Below, piece after piece: positions 58,510 to 64,000 of a stretch of 64,000 bases of DNA; the first letter of the stretch is position 1, and each line of letters opens with the position of its first letter. A program made the position numbers and the translations under genes. The notes beneath the pieces were generated by a model. The model was not told the origin of the DNA. It saw only the letters and a list, made by a program, of their open reading frames with translations, and did not search any database. The stretch is from Bradyrhizobium diazoefficiens. Lineage in GTDB: Bacteria; Pseudomonadota; Alphaproteobacteria; Rhizobiales; Xanthobacteraceae. The stretch covers positions 1 through 64,000 of the forward strand of contig NZ_JAFCJJ010000017.1 of assembly GCF_018131015.1 (NCBI RefSeq), in the 5' to 3' direction.

Positions 58510-58628
58510 GTCATGGCCGGGCAGAGCCGTCCGAAGGACGGCGTCGCTTCCGCTCGCCTATGTCCCGGCCATCCACGTTCTTACTGACCGCTCAGACGTG
58601 GATGCCCGGGACAAGCCCGGGCATGACG
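58510..58628. repeat. Intergenic palindromic repeat of the 'cgtcatgcccgggcttgtcccgggcat' family
   Basis: It begins GTCATGGCCGGGCAGAGCCG and ends CCCGGGACAAGCCCGGGCAT followed by GACG. It shares the inner pair 'atccacgttctt ... acgtggat' with 29072-29157. It lies between the convergent GST and phytochrome genes. Confidence 0.85.
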
Positions 58629-58683
58629 AGCCCGGGGTGAGCGGAGGCGCAAGATAGCGGCGTCCCGGAATGACCCCGTGAGG

Positions 58684-61227
58684 TCAGACGTTCGCCTGCT
58701 GCAGCTTGCCCAGCGCGTTCTCGACCACTTCCAGCGTGTAGGGTTTCTGCACCACCGGCGCCGAGGCGAGATCGACCGGGATCGGCGCGCGCTCGCCATA
58801 GCCGGTGGCGAAGATGAAGGGCACGCCGATCTCCTTCAGCTTCTGCGCCACGCGGATGCTGCTCTCGTTGCCGAGATTGAGGTCGAGCAGCGCAAAGGCC
58901 GGCCGCGTCCGCTCGATCGCGCGCAGCGCCTGCTCGACACTCGCCGCGGTGTCGACGTGACGCGCGCCGAGGTCGAGCAGGATCACCTCCGCCGCCATGG
59001 CGATGATCAGATTGTCCTCGACGATCAGCGCCGTGTCGGCAATGCGGGGACGGGCGGGTTCCTGTTCTTCTACGCGCATGGCGGCTCCTGCGATTGACGG
59101 CACCAGCTCGACGAAATTGGGGGGAATGACGAATTTCGCCTGCACCCCCAGAAGGTCGAAGCGGATTTCGGCCTCGCCCTTGAGGTCGAACGGGACGGAG
59201 CGCTCGATGATGGTGGTGCCGAAGCCGCGGCGTGACGGCGGCTGCACCGGCGGACCGCCGCTCTCCCTCCACTCGATCTCGAGGCTCGAATTCGCATCGA
59301 GCCGCCACACCACCTCGACCTGGCCGGTGGAATCGGCGAGCGCGCCGTATTTGGCGGAATTGGTCATCATCTCGTGCACGACGAGGGCGAGCGTCGCGAA
59401 CGCCTTGGGATCGAGCGCGACGTCGGGCCCGCCCATCTTCACCCGGCCCGCGCGCGCGCCGAGATAGGCGCCGGCCTCGGACTCGACGAGAGTGCGCAGC
59501 GCAACCGGGGCCCAGTTGAGGCTGGTGATCTGGTCGTGGGCGCGCGCCAGCGCCTGGATGCGGCCACCGAGCACGCCGGCGAACTCCTCGACGCTCCTGG
59601 CGGTGTCCTTGCTCTGCGCCACCAGCGCGCGGACGAGGCTGAGGATGTTGCGGACGCGGTGGTTGAGCTCGGCGATCATCAACTCCTGTCGCTCCTGCGC
59701 GCCGCGGCGCTCGCGGGCGGCGAGATCCGACAGTTGCAGGATGACCTCGAGCAGCGTGACGCGCAGGCTGCCGGCGATGCGGATGTCGGCCGTCGACCAC
59801 GGCTTGGACTGGCCCGCCACCGTCTCCTGCCACAGCTCAAAGCTCTTGCGCGGCGTCAGGCGCGGACCGTTCGGGCCCTCCTCGTAGACCTTGTCGGGCG
59901 CCCCGGCCCAGTTCACCGAGCGCATGACCTCGCGGCGGAAGAAGATCAGGCAGTCGCGCGGGGTGCGCGAAATCGGAATGGCGAGAAAGCCCGCTGCGCG
60001 ATCGCGGAACGCCGCGCCGGCAGCATAAACCTTGGCGATGGCGGCACTGGCGAAGATGCGTCCGGGCGAGGTGCGGTTGATGAAGGCGACGAGGTCCTTG
60101 ACCTCGTCCTCGGTCGGTGTCTCACCCTGCAACGCGATCCTGTTGTCGGACCAGACCGCGACGCCGTCGCACTCGATCATCTTGCGATAGTCGCCGAGGA
60201 AATCGACGATGGCGCGCCGGCTGTGCTCGTGCGAGGCCGCATTCTCGATCAGCCGCTCCTGGACATGGTGGGCGCGGGTCTCGTAGGCGACGTCGCTTTC
60301 ACGCTCGCGGCCTTCCACGATCCAGGAGAACATCTGGCCGAACAACTCGGCCGCCGTGCGCTTCTCGAAGGAGATGTAGCGCGGCGAGTAATGATGGCAA
60401 GCGAACAGGCCCCACAGCTTGCCGTCGCGCAGGATCGAGACCGACATCGAGGCAGCGACGCCCATGTTGCGCAGATATTCGATGTGGATCGGCGAGACCG
60501 AGCGCAGCACGCTCATCGAGAGATCGAGCAGCCCCGCGTTGTGCGCGACGTCCGAGACCAATGCGGCGGGCCTGGCATCGACATCGGCGATGATGCGCAG
60601 CCAGTTGCGCTGATAGAGCAGCCGGGCCTGCTTGGGAATGTCTGAGGCGGGATAATGCAGGCCGAGGAAGGATTCGAGGCCGGCCTGCGCGGTCTCGGCG
60701 ATGACCTCGCCGGACCCATCCGGCTGAAACTGGTAGACCATGACGCGGTCGAAGCCGGTCAGCACCTTGAGCTGGCGCGCCGCCTCGCGCGCGAGCTCGG
60801 TCATTCCGCGCGTCTTGCGGATGCGCTCCAGCATCAGGCGGACGATCTCGCCGGAATTGACGCCGGGTTCGCTGACGCTGGGCTCCGCCTCGATGACGAG
60901 ATAGACACCGGAAAAATGGATCGAGACGTCGTAGAGCGGCTTGCCCGGCTGGAGCGCGACGCCAAACAGGCGCTCGGTCGCATCGGGGCCGCTGAGATGG
61001 TCGACGCGGCTTCGGATGCTCTCGACGGCGGCTTCCGAGATCACGCGCGACAGCGGCTGCTGCAGCAGGTCCGCAGCATCGCCGCCAAGGAAGTCGCCGG
61101 CATTGTCGGATACCATGCAGATCGTGAAGTCCGACAGCACCGCCAGCAGGAAGCCGAACGGCTGCACGCTGCCGGGGACGTGGATCGGTTCGCGATCGCA
61201 ATTGGAGAGATCGACCGCCTCGCTCAT
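58684..61227 (-). CDS. bphP: Bacteriophytochrome, HWE histidine kinase with receiver
   Basis: An 847-residue light sensor. Order: PAS with the biliverdin cysteine C10 (DLSNCDREPIHVPGS), GAF with YPASDIP at 192-198, PHY with the PRKSF tongue motif at 459-463, an HWE kinase with H523 in ELNHRVRN, the asparagine box NSAKYGAL and the W-x-E in EWRESGG, and a C-terminal receiver with LLDLNLG as phosphorylation site. It should bind biliverdin and sense red or far-red light in the cytosol. The ATG overlaps the heme oxygenase stop (ATGA). The output partner is not in the window. Confidence 0.96.
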   Translation of the reverse strand: MSEAVDLSNCDREPIHVPGSVQPFGFLLAVLSDFTICMVSDNAGDFLGGDAADLLQQPLSRVISEAAVESIRSRVDHLSGPDATERLFGVALQPGKPLYDVSIHFSGVYLVIEAEPSVSEPGVNSGEIVRLMLERIRKTRGMTELAREAARQLKVLTGFDRVMVYQFQPDGSGEVIAETAQAGLESFLGLHYPASDIPKQARLLYQRNWLRIIADVDARPAALVSDVAHNAGLLDLSMSVLRSVSPIHIEYLRNMGVAASMSVSILRDGKLWGLFACHHYSPRYISFEKRTAAELFGQMFSWIVEGRERESDVAYETRAHHVQERLIENAASHEHSRRAIVDFLGDYRKMIECDGVAVWSDNRIALQGETPTEDEVKDLVAFINRTSPGRIFASAAIAKVYAAGAAFRDRAAGFLAIPISRTPRDCLIFFRREVMRSVNWAGAPDKVYEEGPNGPRLTPRKSFELWQETVAGQSKPWSTADIRIAGSLRVTLLEVILQLSDLAARERRGAQERQELMIAELNHRVRNILSLVRALVAQSKDTARSVEEFAGVLGGRIQALARAHDQITSLNWAPVALRTLVESEAGAYLGARAGRVKMGGPDVALDPKAFATLALVVHEMMTNSAKYGALADSTGQVEVVWRLDANSSLEIEWRESGGPPVQPPSRRGFGTTIIERSVPFDLKGEAEIRFDLLGVQAKFVIPPNFVELVPSIAGAAMRVEEQEPARPRIADTALIVEDNLIIAMAAEVILLDLGARHVDTAASVEQALRAIERTRPAFALLDLNLGNESSIRVAQKLKEIGVPFIFATGYGERAPIPVDLASAPVVQKPYTLEVVENALGKLQQANV

Positions 61228-61808
61228 GCGCGGTCCGCCGCCTGCTCGAACGCGGCGAAGGCAAGGCGTGCTGAATCGATCGCGTCGTCCTCGTCGCATC
61301 TGTCTTCGCCTGCGAGCCTTGCCAGAAAACTCTGCCAGAGCCGCTGGCCACTGCCATGCGCGAGATAGGCGGTGGCCTCACCGATGCGCGGATCGGCCGC
61401 ATCCGCGACCGTCTTGAGCAAAAATTTGGCGCCGAGCCGGGAGCCTTCCAGCACATACATGGTGCCGAGCACGCCGCTCCCCGTCAGCCGCGGCACGGAT
61501 ACGGACCGCGGAAGCGCCGCCCCGAGACGGGCGAGATCGGCGGCGATGGCGGCGCTGCGGGCCCGCTGCGGCCAGTCCGGAAACATCCTGGCAACGCCGG
61601 CCTCGACCAGCGCCTTCTCGAGCGGCAGCAGCGCGCCGGCGCTGGCCTGCAGGAAACGGCGATAGCCGGACAGGATGGTGAGGTCGAACGACGACAGCTG
61701 CGCATCGAGCTCGCGATGGGCCACTGACGTCGCATCTCTCAATCGTTCGCGGAGTCCGGATAGGCTGCGGCCCACCTGTGTCGAAACGTCCAAAGCCCCA
61801 GCCAGCAT
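61224..61808 (-). CDS. bphO: Heme oxygenase, biliverdin-producing
   Basis: A 194-residue BphO-type heme oxygenase. The proximal histidine is H31 in DATSVAHRELDAQL, and the distal helix GTMYVLEGSRLGAKFLLK is clear. It opens heme to biliverdin, the phytochrome chromophore. The ATG at 61808 follows CAGGAC; longer frames run through unrelated sequence to 62249. The stop overlaps the bphP start, so both proteins are made from one mRNA, oxygenase first. This arrangement supports assigning the phytochrome as biliverdin-binding. Confidence 0.93.
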   Translation of the reverse strand: MLAGALDVSTQVGRSLSGLRERLRDATSVAHRELDAQLSSFDLTILSGYRRFLQASAGALLPLEKALVEAGVARMFPDWPQRARSAAIAADLARLGAALPRSVSVPRLTGSGVLGTMYVLEGSRLGAKFLLKTVADAADPRIGEATAYLAHGSGQRLWQSFLARLAGEDRCDEDDAIDSARLAFAAFEQAADRA

Positions 61809-61918
61809 GAAAGTCCTGACAACGCGCAAAGCCGATGGCGCAAATGCCCCCGGAGCGGAGGCAACACCGGCGGACCCGAAAGGTTCCGGCCGCTTCGGCG
61901 CTTGCGAACGGGCCCCGG

Positions 61919-62365
61919 CTAACCGGCCGCGGCCCGCCGGACCGGCGCCGGAAACGGCCCGAGCGCCTTCTCGGTCAGAACCGAGTCGCAATATTCCCTG
62001 ATCTCCTTGATCTTGCCGTCCTCGAGACGAAACACCAGGCAGTAGTCGTTGTCGTAGCGCACGCCCTCCGGCGTGACATTGTCGCCCTTGGCCTCGACCA
62101 CGACGATGTCGCCGTCGGCGATGAAGCGGTGGGCGACCGTCCGCGTCCGGTCGCGCAGGCGGGTGCGCACATAGCCGTGCAAATCGTTGAGGATCGCCTC
62201 CTTGCCTTCGAAGGTGCGCGACCAGGAATACTGGCCGGTCACGACCCATCTGGCGTCGTCGGCAAGGCTGGCGGTGAACAGGGCGCGGTCGCGCGCGGCC
62301 GGATCGGAATTGGCGGCGGCGGCGAAGATATCCTGCATCAGTTTCTTGTTGGCGCTCGCGCTCAT
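61919..62365 (-). CDS. NTF2-like (SnoaL-like) protein
   Basis: A 148-residue cone-fold protein: MSASANKKLMQDIFAAAANS, then WVVTGQYSWSRTFEGKEAIL near 50 and RFIADGDIVVVEAKGDNVTPEG, CLVFRLEDGKIKEIREYCDS. This pattern matches the NTF2-like family of small-molecule binding or isomerase-like proteins. The function is unknown. The ATG at 62365 has GGAG eight bases upstream; an in-frame GTG or ATG further upstream is less likely. It is 110 bp upstream of the bphO start on the same strand and divergent from the LysR gene, a typical regulator target pair. Confidence 0.87.
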   Translation of the reverse strand: MSASANKKLMQDIFAAAANSDPAARDRALFTASLADDARWVVTGQYSWSRTFEGKEAILNDLHGYVRTRLRDRTRTVAHRFIADGDIVVVEAKGDNVTPEGVRYDNDYCLVFRLEDGKIKEIREYCDSVLTEKALGPFPAPVRRAAAG

Positions 62366-62456
62366 GACGGCATCTCCGTTTGGTGGCATCGCGGAGATCA
62401 TCATCGCGAAAGCGTCATTCTTCAAATCGATAGAGGATATGATATCTATTCACCTT

Positions 62457-63380
62457 ATGAATTTGACTTCGCTCGACCTCAATCTGCTGACCGCGCTCGA
62501 CGCGCTGCTGCGCGAGGCCAATGTCAGCCGCGCAGGCTTGCGGATCGGCCTGTCGCAGCCGGCCGCGAGCCACGCGCTGCAGCGGCTGCGCGACATCTTC
62601 GGCGATCCGCTGCTGGTGCGCACGGGCGCACGGATGGAGCTGACGCCGCGGGCGCAGGCCCTGCGCGCGCCGCTGGCGCAGGCGCTCGACCAGGTCCGCG
62701 CCTTGTTCGTGCCCGAGGGCTTCGACGCGGCGCGCAGCGAGCGGCAATTCCGCCTGATGATGCCTGATCTCGCGGTCGAGCTGCTGATGCCGCCGCTGAT
62801 GGAGAAGGTGACGCGCCTTGCGCCCGGCGTCCGCATCGACGTCGTGCCGTGGCGGGGACCTGCGATCTTCCACGCCGAGTTCGCCCGCACCATCGACCTC
62901 GTCATCTCGATCGGCAACGCCTTCAAGGGCTTTCACCGCCAATTGCTCTACACCGACAGCGACGCGCTGGCGGTGCGACGCGGCCATCCGGCGGGCGCGA
63001 AGCTGAAGCGGCGCGAGGCTTTTCTGGCCGCACGCCATGTCGGGGTGATCATCCGCGGCCAGAGCGAAGATCTGATTGACACCTGGCTGCGGGCCAAGGG
63101 CATCGAGCGGCACATTTCGCTGGTCGTCTCAGGTTATCTGGAGGCGCTGCACGTCGCCGCCCGCACCGACCTCGTCGCCTTCGTGCCGCGCCGACTGATC
63201 GCGGCGCTGTCTCGGCAACTCGGCCTCGTCACGGTGCCGCCACCACTCGATCCCGGCATCGACGAGCAGTTCATGTTCCATCCGACCCGGGCGCAGATGG
63301 ACCCCGGCTCGATCTGGCTGAGGCGGCTGATGCTCGAGACGGGCCGGGAGCTGGAGAAGAAGGAGCGACGTGTTGGATAG
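62457..63380 (+). CDS. LysR family transcriptional regulator
   Basis: A 307-residue LysR regulator. The winged-helix start MNLTSLDLNLLTALDALLRE and recognition helix SQPAASHALQRLRDIFGDPLLVRTG are classic, followed by the type 2 periplasmic-like effector domain. The target is probably the divergent NTF2-like gene, across 91 bp with an AT-rich dyad GATAT-g-ATATC at about 62436-62446. The effector is unknown. The start is the ATG at 62457; an ATG six codons upstream sits too close to the purine run. Confidence 0.92.
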   Translation: MNLTSLDLNLLTALDALLREANVSRAGLRIGLSQPAASHALQRLRDIFGDPLLVRTGARMELTPRAQALRAPLAQALDQVRALFVPEGFDAARSERQFRLMMPDLAVELLMPPLMEKVTRLAPGVRIDVVPWRGPAIFHAEFARTIDLVISIGNAFKGFHRQLLYTDSDALAVRRGHPAGAKLKRREAFLAARHVGVIIRGQSEDLIDTWLRAKGIERHISLVVSGYLEALHVAARTDLVAFVPRRLIAALSRQLGLVTVPPPLDPGIDEQFMFHPTRAQMDPGSIWLRRLMLETGRELEKKERRVG

Positions 63381-63403
63381 AACGCACTAACCGCAAACAC
63401 GGT

Positions 63404-63710
63404 GTCGTCCCGGCGAAGGCCCTAGTCTATGCACACATCTCGAAAAGCGACTCAAATACAGAGGCTTAGATACCCCCCTGTTTTTGAGGGATTGCCGCGT
63501 AGGTTGCCGCGCGAGTGTTGATAGGACTCATGTTTTTCGTGCTGTCGACAACCGACGAAACGATGTGTGCATACACTAGGGCGAAGGCCGGGACCCATAG
63601 CCACAGGACGCGGTTTGGCGAAGACTGGTCGTTCGGTACTTCTATCGATCGCAATCGATAGATTCCGCGGCATGGGTCCCGGGTCTGCGCTTACGCTTGC
63701 CCGGGACGAC
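63404..63710. repeat. Palindromic intergenic repeat, copy C, interrupted
   Basis: Left end GTCGTCCCGGCGAAGGCC stops at 63421, where the MITE-like element starts. It resumes at 63580 with GGCGAAGGCCGGGACCCATA and continues to CCCGGGACGAC at 63710. The interior shares 'ccacaggacgcggtttggcgaag' with copy B. Removing 63422-63589 restores a standard element. Confidence 0.85.
63422..63579. mobile_element. 158-bp MITE-like element with 10-bp target duplication
   Basis: The ends CTAGTCTATGCACACATC and, as reverse complement, CTAGTGTATGCACACATC match at 17 of 18 bases. The flanks carry a direct duplication GGCGAAGGCC (63412-63421 and 63580-63589). The element sits inside copy C of a palindromic repeat, and the empty site is known from copy B. 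It has no transposase; only a 21-codon frame on the minus strand (63466-63531) is present. It must be moved by an enzyme encoded elsewhere, of a type that makes ten-base duplications. Confidence 0.88.
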
Positions 63711-63720
63711 GGCCGAGAGC

Positions 63721-63800
63721 TCACGCCTTCTGCGCGTCCATCACCTTGCGCACGGCGGGGCGGTCGGACAGGCGCTTGAAATGGTCGGCGGACCTCATGG
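63721..63800 (-). pseudogene. Remnant of a glutathione S-transferase C terminus
   Basis: The minus-strand frame ends MRSADHFKRLSDRPAVRKVM then DAQKA and stop. This is like the last residues of many GSTs (a 'F-x-R-L-x-x-RPAVRKVM' pattern). Upstream the frame loses any GST look. It probably is the tail of a decayed gene beside the repeat. Confidence 0.5.
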
Positions 63801-63918
63801 GAAAACCGGAAATTAGCGGCTGTGGCCGGTCAGGTCCATAGCAGGAGGCGTCCTCTTCGCAGTTGCCCAAGACCGCCCGCCTGTGCCAAGACGCCCGCAA
63901 TCGGAGGGGTTTTTTGTC

Positions 63919-64000
63919 ATGACGGTCCTTATCGCCGGCGGCGGCATCGGCGGGCTGACGCTGGCGCTCAGCCTGCACGGAATCGGCGTTCCCGTAAAAG
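63919..64000 (+). CDS. Start of a FAD-dependent monooxygenase (partial)
   Basis: The first 27 residues read MTVLIAGGGIGGLTLALSLH then GIGVPVK. The GxGxxG Rossmann motif of FAD-dependent hydroxylases is clear. The gene runs off the right edge. GGAGGGG lies upstream of the ATG. Phenol- or salicylate-hydroxylase-like function is typical of the family, and no more can be said from this piece. Confidence 0.85.
   Translation, partial: MTVLIAGGGIGGLTLALSLHGIGVPVK

Larger units (their letters stand above)
63381..63918. other. 538-bp intergenic region: repeat with inserted element and a GST remnant
   Basis: The region holds palindromic repeat copy C, split by a MITE-like element, then the 80-bp GST-like remnant, then the ribosome site of the monooxygenase. 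No intact gene was found in it. Confidence 0.8.

Noticed and set aside
63466-63531. 21-codon minus-strand frame within the MITE as a gene, with a faint recombinase-like start
   Set aside because: Too short, no ribosome site, and the resemblance is only a few residues.
63422-63579. Reading the element as simply a long loop of the palindromic repeat
   Set aside because: The exact ten-base duplication and the empty copy at 17175 show insertion into a complete repeat.

Overview
The window is high-GC bacterial chromosome from an alphaproteobacterium of the Hyphomicrobiales, most likely Bradyrhizobium or a close relative. This is inferred from protein styles (CcrM, DUF6894, DUF1236, DUF1127, HWE-kinase bacteriophytochrome with a heme oxygenase, caspase-like TPR protein, NadQ-like regulator), from a perfect FNR/FixK-type box, and from many palindromic intergenic repeats. 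No tRNA, rRNA, CRISPR array, phage or complete insertion sequence was seen. Nearly all of the window is ordinary core or conserved accessory chromosome.

Layout. 1-5400: a dihydroorotase-family gene faces a compact forward cluster of ygfZ, tag, an HD phosphohydrolase, a CX5R phosphatase and a Nudix/winged-helix regulator that resembles NadQ. 5451-12600: a large DUF2339 membrane protein, two adjacent chemoreceptors with different sensor domains, and a DUF6894 protein. 12700-15700: a secreted hypothetical protein, an AcuI-type reductase and an MFS permease. 15900-19817: the nadA-nadB-nadC operon for de novo NAD synthesis, preceded by two matched dyads that look like the operator of the NadQ-like regulator. 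20000-29400: SleB-type cell wall hydrolase, pyruvate phosphate dikinase with an unusual Lys/Ala/Pro tail, glyQ-glyS and small proteins. 29470-36540: sppA, a TrmN6-like methyltransferase, DUF2007, polyprenyl diphosphate synthase, LysE exporter, luciferase-like oxidoreductase, an alpha/beta hydrolase and an unrecognised protein. 36537-45814: ispE, a TPR lipoprotein-like protein, ETF-ubiquinone oxidoreductase, uracil-DNA glycosylase, a GT39-type membrane protein, rnhB and a PA0069-type radical SAM protein. 46000-53655: caspase/TPR protein, DUF1127, APH-like kinase, hydrolase, RMD1/DUF155 protein, glycosyltransferase, MarR-GNAT fusion and a small protein behind the FixK-type box. 53960-64000: moaB, ypfJ, ccrM with paired GANTC sites, a small membrane protein, a GST, the coupled bphO-bphP pair, an NTF2-like protein, a LysR regulator, a GST remnant, and the start of a flavin monooxygenase at the right edge.

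How genes work together. nadABC form one pathway (aspartate to nicotinate mononucleotide). The heme oxygenase makes biliverdin for the phytochrome encoded by the overlapping gene. glyQ and glyS overlap and give the two subunits of one synthetase. ispE supplies isoprenoid precursor, and the polyprenyl synthase uses isoprenoid units for quinone side chains, which are also the electron acceptor of ETF-QO.

The most unusual signal is a 158-bp miniature inverted-repeat element near the right end. It has near-perfect 18-bp ends and an exact 10-bp target duplication, and it sits inside a palindromic repeat. A related right end occupies the same position of another copy of that repeat at the left edge of the window, while a third, empty copy lies between nadA and nadB. 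This suggests a mobile element that targets a repeat hairpin. Start codons were chosen by eye from ribosome binding sites and family starts; functions rest on remembered family motifs, not on searches.
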